This document shows positions 10,034 through 21,308 of a stretch of 64,000 nucleotides of DNA, one piece after another (position 1 is the first letter of the stretch; each line of letters begins with the position of its first letter). The position numbers and the translations under genes were made by a program. Source of the stretch: Arthrobacter sp. ov118 (GTDB taxonomy: Bacteria; Actinomycetota; Actinomycetes; Actinomycetales; Micrococcaceae). The notes beneath the pieces were generated by a model that saw only the letters and a program-made list of their open reading frames with translations, ran no database searches and was not told the DNA's origin. The DNA is taken from the NCBI RefSeq assembly GCF_900116495.1, contig NZ_FPAY01000010.1, forward strand, positions 62,001-126,000, given 5' to 3'.

Positions 10034-11632
10034 TTAGTAGGCGAAAGCCAGGACGTCGTCGCCCTCGGGTTTGCCCGTGCCGCCGGGCGGTGTGCTGTCT
10101 TCGTTTTCGTCAACGGAGGCATGCACAAGTTCCGGCATGGCCGAGGCGACGCCGCCGCGGATGTACTTGACCAGGAGTTTGACCTCCACCACCAGCAGCA
10201 CCGCGTAGATGGAGGTCAGGACCACGAGGGAGGTCAGGATTTCGCCGGCCGAGACGCCCGGTGAGACGGCTGCGGCGGTGAACATGAAGACCTGGTCGAT
10301 TCCGCTGGCGTCCGGGTTAGGAGCGACGACGAACGGCTGGCGGCCCATCTCGGTGAAGATCCAGCCCGCGGCGTTGGCGCCGAACGGTGCGAGGATGCCG
10401 AACACCGCCAGGCGCATGAGCCCGCGGGAGACCGGCACGGTTCCCTTGCGGGTGGCCCACAGCGCCAGGAGCGCTGCGAGGGCGGCGACGCCACCGAATC
10501 CGATCATCATCCGGAAGCCCCAATAGGTGACTTCCATGACGGGCACGTATTGGATCTCCTGGCCGGCGCGCTCCCCGTAGATGGGGTTGTTCGGGACGGT
10601 GGTGCCGTACTTTGTCTGGTATTCCTCCAGCAGGCTGTTGACGCCCTTGACCTCGGTGGTGAAGTCACCTTTGGCCAGGAAGGACAGGATGCCAGGAACC
10701 TCTATCACAGCCACGATGTCATCGCAGTTCTTGGAGCCTACGTTGCCGACGCTGAGGACCGAGAAGCCGGTGCCGTCGTGGCAGGCCGCCTCGGCAGCGG
10801 CCATCTTCATGGGCTGCTGCTCGAACATGAGCTTGCCCTGCAGGTCGCCGGTGACGGCGGTACCGGCGAAGGAAATCATGGCGACGACGGCCCCGATCCG
10901 CAGCGAGCGGATCCAGACAGTGTGGTCGCTGCGGTCCCGGCCAAGGATGGCGGGGGCGTCGCCGGGGATGACCTGGCCATCGGGCCCGACCGTGTCGATG
11001 CCGTCGTGGCGGCGGCGCCACAGGTGGTACCAGGCGATCCCGAGCAGGAACCCGCCGGCGACGGCCAGCGCGCCAAACAGGGTGTGCGGCACCGCAACGA
11101 GGGCGGTGTTGTTGGTGAAGACGGCCCACGCGTCGGTCATGACCGGCCGCCCGTTGACCATTTCGACGCCGACGGGGTGCTGCATCCAGCTGTTGGCCAC
11201 GATGATGAAGTAGGCGGAGAAGAAGGAGCCAATTACGGCGATCCAGAGGCAGGCCAGGTGGATGCCGGGCTTGAGTTGCTTCCAGCCGAAGATCCACAGG
11301 CCCAGGAACGTCGACTCCACGAAGAACGCCAGAAGCGCTTCCATGGCCAGCGGCGCGCCGAACACGTCACCGACAAACCGGCTGTACTCGCTCCAGGCCA
11401 TGCCGAACTGGAATTCCTGCACGATTCCGGTGGCAACGCCCATGATGAAGTTGATCAGGAAGAGCTTGCCCCAGAACTTGGTCATGCGCAGATACTCGGG
11501 CTTGCCGGTGCGGTGCCAAAGCGTCTGGATCACAGCCACCACCAGGCCCAGGCCGATGGTGAGCGGCACCATCATGAAGTGGTAGACCGTGGTGATCCCG
11601 AATTGCCAGCGTGCGATTTCCAAGGCGTCCAA
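10034..11632 (-). CDS. cydA: Cytochrome bd oxidase subunit I
   Basis: 532 residues. His18 in TTVYHFMMVPL and His183 in AVPHTLFGALAVAGG match the E. coli heme ligands His19 and His186; Glu98 (AMEALLAFF) and Glu106 (FFVESTFLG) match the conserved E99 and E107. The third ligand should be a Met of MEVTYWGFRMMIGFGG. The quinol loop is the short actinobacterial/Bacillus form, and GWIFTEMGRQPF is typical of the family. The start is a TTG at 11630-11632 with AGGGA just upstream. Two BlaI-like dyads centred about 45 and 69 bp upstream suggest repression by the divergent BlaI-type gene. Confidence 0.97.
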   Translation of the reverse strand: MDALEIARWQFGITTVYHFMMVPLTIGLGLVVAVIQTLWHRTGKPEYLRMTKFWGKLFLINFIMGVATGIVQEFQFGMAWSEYSRFVGDVFGAPLAMEALLAFFVESTFLGLWIFGWKQLKPGIHLACLWIAVIGSFFSAYFIIVANSWMQHPVGVEMVNGRPVMTDAWAVFTNNTALVAVPHTLFGALAVAGGFLLGIAWYHLWRRRHDGIDTVGPDGQVIPGDAPAILGRDRSDHTVWIRSLRIGAVVAMISFAGTAVTGDLQGKLMFEQQPMKMAAAEAACHDGTGFSVLSVGNVGSKNCDDIVAVIEVPGILSFLAKGDFTTEVKGVNSLLEEYQTKYGTTVPNNPIYGERAGQEIQYVPVMEVTYWGFRMMIGFGGVAALAALLALWATRKGTVPVSRGLMRLAVFGILAPFGANAAGWIFTEMGRQPFVVAPNPDASGIDQVFMFTAAAVSPGVSAGEILTSLVVLTSIYAVLLVVEVKLLVKYIRGGVASAMPELVHASVDENEDSTPPGGTGKPEGDDVLAFAY

Positions 11633-11666
11633 GGCAGTCCCTACTTTTGGCTAGGTTCGCGAAACA

Positions 11667-11687
11667 ACTTCTACGCGGCGTAGAAGT
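11667..11687. promoter_or_regulatory. BlaI-like operator 1 (cydA side)
   Basis: Perfect dyad ACTTCTAC-N5-GTAGAAGT (arms 11667-11674 and 11680-11687), centred 45 bp before the cydA start codon. It has the TAC...GTA core and the 5-base spacer shared with the next two sites. A -10-like TAATAC on the minus strand (11686-11691) overlaps its edge. Confidence 0.75.
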
Positions 11688-11690
11688 ATT

Positions 11691-11711
11691 ACTTCTACAG
11701 AGTGTAGAACA
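11691..11711. promoter_or_regulatory. BlaI-like operator 2 (cydA side)
   Basis: ACTTCTAC-N5-GTAGAACA, centred at 11701 and 24 bp from operator 1. The central 17 bases read TTCTAC-N5-GTAGAA, and they contain the classical BlaI/MecI TACA...TGTA core. Confidence 0.75.
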
Positions 11712-11823
11712 CTTCGGCGCCTCCCCGTAACTCAGACTCCCACGGCACCTCATGGCCCGCAATGGGACCGGTGGGCTCCTGCCGGCAAGCCCGGGACAAT
11801 GGCCCGACACGCTGGCGGCGGTG

Positions 11824-11840
11824 TTCTACTTCATGTAGAA
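11824..11840. promoter_or_regulatory. BlaI-like operator 3 (blaI side)
   Basis: TTCTAC-N5-GTAGAA, perfect 6-bp arms with a 5-base spacer, 113 bp before the regulator's start. A TAGATT at 11859-11864 is a candidate -10, and the site would then cover its -35, as expected for autorepression. Confidence 0.7.
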
Positions 11841-11952
11841 AGAACGCGCGAAACCCGCTAGATTTGTAATTGAAGTATTCACATACACCGCCCCGGCAGG
11901 CGCCAGCTTTCCAGCACGACGTCGGAGCGGCAGTCATAGAAGGATGTACGCA

Positions 11953-12339
11953 ATGGCAAGTCTCGGCGAACTGGAACGGGCAGTGATGGACCTGCTCTGG
12001 GCAGGGCAAGAAGCTGCGACCGCCAACACTCTGCGGGACCTCCTCGCGCAGAGCACCAACCCCCAGGACGGCTCCACTGGACATGCGGGCAAGGACCTCG
12101 CAGTCACCACGGTGCTGACCGTGCTCTCGCGCCTCGAGCGGAAGGGACTGGTGGAACGCGAACGCGGCACCCGCCCGCACCGCTACCAGGCCGTCTCCAG
12201 CCGGGCGGACCACACCGCGGAACTCATGCACGAGGTTCTCGGCTCCGCTCCCGACCGTGAGGCTGTTCTGGCCCGATTCATCGGGTCGGTCACGGACACC
12301 GAAGCAGAAACCCTGCGTAAACTGTTGGGCCGCAGCTAG
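11953..12339 (+). CDS. BlaI/MecI/CopY-family transcriptional repressor
   Basis: 128 residues from the preferred ATG at 11953 (MASLGELERAVMDLLW), which has GAAGG 9 bases upstream; an ATG three codons earlier (11944) is the alternative. The N-terminal winged helix (TTVLTVLSRLERKGLVERER, then RPHRYQA) and C-terminal dimerisation helices are as in BlaI and MecI. These repressors are inactivated by cleavage after an M56 membrane protease senses a signal, and exactly such a protease gene follows 6 bases downstream. Three dyads of the expected type lie between this gene and divergent cydA, so I infer it represses cydABDC and itself. No beta-lactamase gene is nearby. Confidence 0.92.
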   Translation: MASLGELERAVMDLLWAGQEAATANTLRDLLAQSTNPQDGSTGHAGKDLAVTTVLTVLSRLERKGLVERERGTRPHRYQAVSSRADHTAELMHEVLGSAPDREAVLARFIGSVTDTEAETLRKLLGRS

Positions 12340-12345
12340 CGCCCG

Positions 12346-13335
12346 ATGTTCTGGACCTCATATTTTCTGGCGGTCCTGGCGATAGTGCTGGCCTGGCCGG
12401 TGCCTATCCTTCTTTCGCGCGCCCAATGGCCTGCACGTTCCCCCTTCACGGCGATGCTGTTGTGGCAGGCGATCGCACTGGCCGGTGGTTTGTCCATGAT
12501 CGGCGCGATGCTGGTCTACGGGCTCGAGCCGGTCGGGGACAACCTGGTCTCCGGCCTGCGTGCCCTGGCGGGCATGGTGTTCAACAATGCCCCCACCACC
12601 GATCTGGGCTTCTGGCATATATTCGCACTGTCGGCTGCGGCCCTGTTGACGGCCCACCTCGTTTTCACGCTGCTGCTGACTTACTACAAGATCCAGCGCC
12701 AGCGCCGGCGTCACCGCGAACTGCTGGACCTGCTCGCCTCGCCGTCCGCTGACGGACCCGGCACCGTGGTGCTCAACGTGGACTCACCGGTGGCGTACTG
12801 CCTGCCCGGCGGCGCCCGTTCCGTGACCGTCCTCTCCGATGGGCTCATGTCCGCGCTGGAACCGGACGAACTACGCGCGGTGCTGATCCACGAGAACGCC
12901 CACCTAAGCCAGCGCCACCACCTTCTGCTCTGGGCCTTCGCTGCGTGGCGCCAGGCTTTGCCGTGGCTCCCCACCACCCGTCTGGCGCAGGAGTCAGTAA
13001 ACTCACTGATCGAAATGCTGGCCGACGACGTCGCACTCAAGACCGAGAGCAAGGCCACCCTGATCAGGGCGATCGCCATCGTGGCCAGCGGCTCCCCCGC
13101 CGCTCCAGATCCACGCCTGGCGTTCGGCGAGTCCGGCCTGCCCGATGTGGAGGCAGGCCAGCCCGGGGCCACCGGTGGCACGGGGTCGTCCGGCACGACG
13201 GCGTCGCGCGTGAGCCGCCTGCTCTCGCCTCGGCCGCCGCTTCCGGAAGCCCTGCGCGCCGCTGTCCTGGCAGCCTGCGCCCTGCTTCTGGCCGTACCGA
13301 CGGCACTGCTGTTGGTCCCCGGCCTGCTCGGCTGA
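12346..13335 (+). CDS. M56-family membrane metalloprotease (BlaR1/MecR1 protease-like)
   Basis: 329 residues. Three hydrophobic segments in the first 112 residues, a cytosolic protease region with HENAH (182-186) as the HExxH zinc site and Glu223 in EMLADD as the likely third ligand, and a last membrane helix near 303-325. It has no penicillin-binding sensor domain after that helix, so it is like the protease half of BlaR1, as in mycobacterial BlaR. It starts 6 bases after the BlaI-type gene without a visible Shine-Dalgarno, implying coupled translation. By family logic it should trigger removal of the repressor. The signal is unknown; beside cytochrome bd it may be respiratory or envelope stress. 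Confidence 0.88.
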   Translation: MFWTSYFLAVLAIVLAWPVPILLSRAQWPARSPFTAMLLWQAIALAGGLSMIGAMLVYGLEPVGDNLVSGLRALAGMVFNNAPTTDLGFWHIFALSAAALLTAHLVFTLLLTYYKIQRQRRRHRELLDLLASPSADGPGTVVLNVDSPVAYCLPGGARSVTVLSDGLMSALEPDELRAVLIHENAHLSQRHHLLLWAFAAWRQALPWLPTTRLAQESVNSLIEMLADDVALKTESKATLIRAIAIVASGSPAAPDPRLAFGESGLPDVEAGQPGATGGTGSSGTTASRVSRLLSPRPPLPEALRAAVLAACALLLAVPTALLLVPGLLG

Positions 13336-13378
13336 GGCCCGCCCCCGGCGACCAGCACCGCAGCCTTCCCGTGCAGAT

Positions 13379-13415
13379 GCCGGGCCGACCCCGCCCGGAG
13401 GCGGAGCGGCCCGGC
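13379..13415. terminator. Weak hairpin between convergent M56 and M28 genes
   Basis: A 9-bp stem (13379-13387 with 13407-13415) around a 19-base GC-rich loop sits between the two stop codons. No T-run. Plausible as a two-way terminator. Confidence 0.35.
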
Positions 13416-13440
13416 GCTCGTGGCGCTACTGTCCCGGTGG

Positions 13441-14961
13441 CTACTTGAGCAGCTTGTTGGCCTTGTATTCGAGGTCCACGTTGCCGGTCCCGTTACCCTT
13501 GGCCGTGCCGTTGACCGCCGAGGTGGTCATGGCAAATGTCAGGGTCGAGTGGGCGATCGCGTCGGCCATCTGCTCCAGCACTGTGGTGTTGACGTTATCT
13601 ATGGTGTCGCAGGCCGCGTGGTAGCACTCATCGTACGGATCTCCTGCTGTTCCGCCGAAGACCGCCGCCTCTTCTGCTGTCTTCAGTCCCTCGGCTCCGG
13701 TGAACAGGCCACCGGCCGGGATACCGTTATCGATGAAGCCGAAGTAGTCGGACCGTCCGTCGAATTCCGTGGCAGCAACCGGGAGGTTCTGGGACTTGAA
13801 ATAGTCCAGGAAGACCGCCTCCACCACCGAGGAGCCGTTAGGTCCCTTTTCCCCAAAACTGGAGCCGTCGCCGTCGTAGACGTAGCGGACATAATTGGGC
13901 GAGCCGACCATGTCGAAGTTGAGGTTGACGGCGTGTTCTTTGAGCTGGCGGGCCGTCAGTTGCGAGGCATAGTACTCGGAACCGATCAGCCCGTCCTCTT
14001 CTCCTCCCCAGAAGGCGAAGCGGACCCGATTTGTCGGTTTAACGTCCAGGGCCTTCATTTGGAGCGCGGTCTCAAGGATCGCGGCCGTTCCTGAACCGTT
14101 GTCGTTGATGCCGGGGCCTTCGGCCACCGAATCCAGGTGCGCCCCCACCACCACCGTGCGGTCGGCTCGGCCGGCCGTGTCGGCGAGGATGTTGAAGGAG
14201 CTGATCGGAATCACGTCGGCATCAACAGCGAGGTGCATCACAACGTCGCTGAGGCCGGCGAGCTCGGCGCCGGTGGCGTAGCTGGTGCTTACCACAGGGA
14301 TAGCGGCCTGCGGGAGGTCAAGGGTGCCGCCGAACAGGCCGACCCGGTCATCCGCCGGGTCGACGTTGCCCTGATTGAAGATGATGACACCGGAGGCCCC
14401 GGCCGCGGCGGCGTTGTCCGCCTTGCTCCGGAAAGTACAGGTGCCACGCTGGAGCAAGGCGATGTTGCCCGGCGTGAACCCGGCAAAGTCGTCCGCTTCG
14501 CAGCCGCTGGTCGAGGCGTGGTCGCCGGCCGGGTTAATGTCGACCGCGGCCAGCGGGGCGGTGACATCACCGGCACCCGAGTAGGTCATGTCCAGGAAGC
14601 CGTCCCCATAGGCATAGGACTCTGGATCAGGCGACACGCGGTCCAGCGAAGCCGAGGCGAAGTCGTAGCGGTCGTAGGTGAACGGCTGGCGGACCGGAGT
14701 GTAGCCGGCGGCCCGCAACTGGCCCTCAATGTACCGGGCAGAGGCTTCATAGCCCGGAGTGCTGGCAGCGCGGGTGCCGCCGTTGGCGTCTGCGATTGCC
14801 TGGAGCGAGGCAAGATGCTTCATGATGTTCGTTGCCGACACGGCGGCACGCAGGGGTGCCGTATTTGTTCCGTTGTCAGCAAGTGCGGGCGGCGCAAAGC
14901 CGGCCGCCAATCCGATCGAGGCGGCGATAGCCGCACGGCGAATATTCCGGCGTTGTTTCAT
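13441..14961 (-). CDS. Secreted M28-family aminopeptidase with PA domain
   Basis: 506 residues from the ATG at 14959-14961, which has AGGAG 8 bases upstream; the frame is open further upstream but that part overlaps the topoisomerase gene. It begins with a basic RRNIRR motif, a hydrophobic helix and a likely cleavage after PPALA (about residue 28). A protease-associated domain is inserted (about 140-270: DVTAPLAAVDINPAGDH, NIALLQRGTCTF). The M28 zinc site is visible: GAHLDSV, INDNGSGTAA, GGEEDGLIGS, GRSDYF and CYHAACDT. This is the layout of Streptomyces griseus aminopeptidase S. It should release N-terminal residues from peptides outside the cell. It is convergent with the M56 gene. Confidence 0.92.
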   Translation of the reverse strand: MKQRRNIRRAAIAASIGLAAGFAPPALADNGTNTAPLRAAVSATNIMKHLASLQAIADANGGTRAASTPGYEASARYIEGQLRAAGYTPVRQPFTYDRYDFASASLDRVSPDPESYAYGDGFLDMTYSGAGDVTAPLAAVDINPAGDHASTSGCEADDFAGFTPGNIALLQRGTCTFRSKADNAAAAGASGVIIFNQGNVDPADDRVGLFGGTLDLPQAAIPVVSTSYATGAELAGLSDVVMHLAVDADVIPISSFNILADTAGRADRTVVVGAHLDSVAEGPGINDNGSGTAAILETALQMKALDVKPTNRVRFAFWGGEEDGLIGSEYYASQLTARQLKEHAVNLNFDMVGSPNYVRYVYDGDGSSFGEKGPNGSSVVEAVFLDYFKSQNLPVAATEFDGRSDYFGFIDNGIPAGGLFTGAEGLKTAEEAAVFGGTAGDPYDECYHAACDTIDNVNTTVLEQMADAIAHSTLTFAMTTSAVNGTAKGNGTGNVDLEYKANKLLK

Positions 14962-15073
14962 AGGGATCTCCTGGACTTCGGCTGCGGAATCCGAATCCGG
15001 GCGTTGTTGCCCATCTCGGTGCGACGAAGCTATCGGAAGCACCTTGGGCGGAGGTTGGGACCGCGACGGGGCG

Positions 15074-17182
<2,109 letters not shown>

Positions 17183-17434
17183 GGGTCGTGAACTCCTTAC
17201 AGATGAGGACAGCACCTTGCAGGGTGCAAAGGGGGACTGCCACGGTAATTGGCGCTCTTCCTAGGGTAGTCCGACTCTGGGTTCTCCCCCGCTTGCCACT
17301 CCCCGCAGCGGCCCTCCGGTGCTGGGCCGTTACTGAGACGTGATACGCGGACAGCGAAAGTGGGCCATCCTAGCCATGGTTTGGCCCCGAATGCTGGTTA
17401 TATAGGTGTACCGATCTAACTAAGGAGGCCGAAC

Positions 17435-17656
17435 ATGACAACAGCAGTTGCGGACCGCACACTGACCGCCGCAGACCGGTGCGATCGTTGCGGAGCACAG
17501 GCATATGTCCGGGTTGTTCTCGGCGCCTCCGGCGGTGAGCTTCTTTTCTGCGGCCACCACGCACGCGCCGTAGAACCGACACTCAAGCCGCTCAGCTCAG
17601 ACTGGCATGACGAGACTGCCCGTCTTCACGAAAAGGCGCCGGTGCCGGTCGATTAG
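17435..17656 (+). CDS. Small zinc-ribbon-like DUF7455 protein
   Basis: 73 residues, preceded by a strong AAGGAGG Shine-Dalgarno 6 bases before the ATG. Two metal-binding pairs, CDRCGAQAYVR and LFCGHHARAVEP (CxxC and CxxH), suggest a single zinc ribbon. Small proteins of this type are widespread next to the principal sigma-factor gene in actinobacteria; their function is unknown. It faces the convergent sigma factor gene, with two strong hairpins between them. Confidence 0.85.
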   Translation: MTTAVADRTLTAADRCDRCGAQAYVRVVLGASGGELLFCGHHARAVEPTLKPLSSDWHDETARLHEKAPVPVD

Positions 17657-17711
17657 ACCCCACCGGTTCCGGCTTGGCATAGCCGAGCCGCAGCCACCTG
17701 AGACCACAGCT

Positions 17712-17742
17712 TCAGGGCCCCTCCACTTCGGAGGGGCCCTGA
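17712..17742. terminator. Terminator hairpin after DUF7455
   Basis: A 13-bp perfect stem (17712-17724 with 17730-17742) and a 5-base ACTTC loop, 55 bases after the DUF7455 stop. Confidence 0.8.
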
Positions 17743-17794
17743 TCCGTTAATGGCTGCGGGTCGGTGGCTCCTGATAATGGCTGCGGGAACAACA

Positions 17795-17853
17795 ACGCGG
17801 GGTCACATCCGGCCCGTTCCTCCACCGAGGACGGGCCGGATGTGACCCCGCGT
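17795..17853. terminator. Very long hairpin, terminator of sigA (two-way)
   Basis: A perfect 23-bp inverted repeat (17795-17817 with 17831-17853) with a 13-base loop, 36 bases beyond the sigma-factor stop on the minus strand. The stem is much longer than termination needs; see the matching 25-bp stem at 55951. Confidence 0.75.
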
Positions 17854-17888
17854 TTGCCTTGTGCTCTTAGCTTGCGGCCGGCTGGCCG

Positions 17889-19208
<1,320 letters not shown>

Positions 19209-19473
19209 TGAAAACCTTTCTAGCTGCGGTATGCGGAATCACCATACGGGCAACACCACTATGACCCTGTCAAGTCCGTGTTCAACATCAGGTGCAACCA
19301 CGACCAGCAGAGCCACTTAGTAGAACTGCTGAAGGGGCCGTAATGTTCCCTGTTTCCAAGGTTCATCACGGGCACTTGATACACGGACCCAACCGGGTCT
19401 CGGCAACCATTGTCTCACGATTTTCTCAGCATGCGCCTTTCGGGAAGCCGGCCCGCGATATTGTGGCCGTCTA

Positions 19474-21234
19474 TCAGGCCGCGTCGGGCGCGAACTTCTG
19501 CCAAGCCGCCTCCCGCCTGGCCGCCCAGCCGCACAGGGTTCCCCGTCCGCCGAGTTCTGCCAGCAGTTCGGCCAGTCTGTAACCAGGGCGCTCCCGCAAG
19601 GCCTGCCGGTACAGGGCGTCGGCGTAGGAACCGCGGCCGCGGCACCATTCGATCCAGCCCCTGGCCGTCACCGCGGCAGCCGTGGGCTCTCCGTCGCCGA
19701 GACGGCCCAGCAATTCCAGAACCCGTTCGAGCCCGTCCATGAGGGCCCAGTCCGGGACGGCAGGCGCCAGGCCCAGCAGGACCTCCCCATACCCGGGGAC
19801 TGCGTCAGTATCCGGAGTGCCGCCGCTGGCCGGACGCCTGTCAGTGGGCTCCCTGCCAGCGGGCTCCCTGCCAGCGGGCTCCTTGTCAGTGGGCTCTTTG
19901 TTAGTACGCTCTTTGTTAGTGGGCGCCCCGGATGCCGGGATGGGTGGCGGACTCGGCGTCGGACCAAGAGCCGGACCCGGCAGGGGCAAAGGCGCGGTTC
20001 CGGGCGGCAAACCGGGCGCTATGGGAATGTCGAACATGCCAAAGTCGTCTGCGCCGCGTTCAGCCGCATATCGACCGGCTGCCGCCATGACGAGCACGGC
20101 GTCCCGCCATGACGGGATGCAAAGGCTGGCCCGCAGGTACCCGGTCAGTTCTGCTGGCAGTTCGAGCGGCCAGCCCAGGGTCCTGGCATCGGCGGTCCTG
20201 GCATAGGCGCTCCTGGCATCGGCGTTCCCGGTCTCGAGTGTCTTGGCCTCGGACGCCTCAGAATCGGCCACGCAGCTGCTCACCGCTCCGGGATTCGGGG
20301 CGGCTTGGTTCATGACCATCGTCCACACATCGAGTACCTGCGCGAACTGTGCCCGGTCCCGTCGCCGCGGCGAAAATTGCGCGGCCCAGCCGGACTCGGC
20401 CGCACGAATTGCGGGGTCCACGGGCGGTGGCTGTGTCTTCGCCCCATCTGCACCGGGGGCGGCGCCGACGCTGCTGCCGCGGAAGACCATCTCGGCGTTG
20501 AGTCGGCTGTTCCGGATCTCCTCGACCGGCCGGCGGGGCGGGCCGCAGCATTCCGGATCGCTGCAGTATGCGTTGCGCCAGAACTGGGTTCCCACAATCC
20601 ACGCGTCCCTCAGGGGCATTCCGGCCGCTTCCAGGGCAATTTCGAGCTCGGCGAGCAGGCCTGCCCACACAGTGGCGTCGTCGTCGCCGTTGGCGGCAAG
20701 GCCAGAGCCGACGCCTGTGTCGACGCCAGTGCCCGTGCCCACGCCAGTGCCGGTGCCGCTGCCGCTGCCGGTGGCCGTGTCCGCACCCGAGCCGGTGCCG
20801 GTGCCGGCGGCCGTGCCCGCGTCACTGCCAGTGGCCGTGCCCGTCTCAGCGCCAGTGCCGGTGCCGATGCCGCTGCCCGTGGCCGTGCCCGCGCCGGTGC
20901 CGGTGCCGGTGCCCGTGAAGAAGGCCAGCAGCGCGCCGTCGGCTGCGTCGTCTGTTTCAAGGTAGGACACGACATTCCGGGCGAAGCCGGCCAGCGCGTC
21001 CTTTCTGCCGGAGCCGCTCCGGCGTTTCGCGCCGCCGCGACTGCGCCCCCGGGCCGTAGGTGCACCACCTCCGCCGCCGAGGACGGGGAGGTCGACGCGC
21101 AGGGTGGCTCCGAGCCGTTTACCTTGCAGGGTCATGGCCACGAGGCTGTGTTCAGGCCAGTAACCCAGGGAGTGCGGGATGAAGCCCAGAATGTCTTCGG
21201 GGCCGGTGATTCTCAGGTGATCGGGAGCTGTCAT
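19474..21234 (-). CDS. DUF4192-domain protein with repeat-derived inserts
   Basis: 586 residues opening with the DUF4192 signature (LRITGPEDILGFIPHSLGYWPEHSLV), a family found across actinobacteria, of unknown function. The conserved blocks are broken by low-complexity inserts: a Gly/Thr-rich run at about residues 107-180 (TGTGTGTGAGTATG style), NADARSAYARTADAR near 337-351, and six pentapeptides of TNKEP/AGREP type near 437-466. Each insert is encoded by a tandem DNA repeat whose unit is a multiple of three. The last 120 residues (GLAPAVPDWALMDGLERVLE, GWIEWCRGRGSYADALYRQA) look like a helical repeat. No clear Shine-Dalgarno or -10 near the ATG. Probably its own transcription unit downstream of the MFS and PAC2 genes. 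Confidence 0.85.
   Translation of the reverse strand: MTAPDHLRITGPEDILGFIPHSLGYWPEHSLVAMTLQGKRLGATLRVDLPVLGGGGGAPTARGRSRGGAKRRSGSGRKDALAGFARNVVSYLETDDAADGALLAFFTGTGTGTGAGTATGSGIGTGTGAETGTATGSDAGTAAGTGTGSGADTATGSGSGTGTGVGTGTGVDTGVGSGLAANGDDDATVWAGLLAELEIALEAAGMPLRDAWIVGTQFWRNAYCSDPECCGPPRRPVEEIRNSRLNAEMVFRGSSVGAAPGADGAKTQPPPVDPAIRAAESGWAAQFSPRRRDRAQFAQVLDVWTMVMNQAAPNPGAVSSCVADSEASEAKTLETGNADARSAYARTADARTLGWPLELPAELTGYLRASLCIPSWRDAVLVMAAAGRYAAERGADDFGMFDIPIAPGLPPGTAPLPLPGPALGPTPSPPPIPASGAPTNKERTNKEPTDKEPAGREPAGREPTDRRPASGGTPDTDAVPGYGEVLLGLAPAVPDWALMDGLERVLELLGRLGDGEPTAAAVTARGWIEWCRGRGSYADALYRQALRERPGYRLAELLAELGGRGTLCGWAARREAAWQKFAPDAA
19837..19926 (-). repeat. 15-bp minisatellite, six copies, in the DUF4192 gene
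   Basis: Six head-to-tail 15-bp units of CCTGCCAGCGGGCTC type (19837, 19852, 19867, 19882, 19897, 19912). Units 2 and 3 are identical. They encode TNKER, TNKEP, TDKEP, AGREP, AGREP, TDRRP. Confidence 0.9.
20182..20226 (-). repeat. 15-bp minisatellite, three copies, in the DUF4192 gene
   Basis: Three units of CCTGGCATCGGCGGT type at 20182, 20197 and 20212, differing at one to three bases, encoding the ADAR/AYAR repeats. Confidence 0.85.
20695..20916 (-). repeat. GT-dipeptide-coding simple repeat in the DUF4192 gene
   Basis: About 220 bp of imperfect 6-bp-period GTGCCG/GTGCCC repeat that encodes a 74-residue Gly-Thr/Gly-Ser/Gly-Ala run. It is the largest of three arrays in this gene. Confidence 0.85.
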
Positions 21235-21308
21235 AGAGCCAGCTTCGCGCCGCCCGTGTAGCCGTGGCAGGCCCGGAGTGCGCTATGTGGATAACTGTGC
21301 GCCGGGGC

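Noticed and set aside
19241..19273. sigA promoter with TTGACA and TATGGT
   Set aside because: Spacing is 21 bp, too far for a normal -35/-10 pair.
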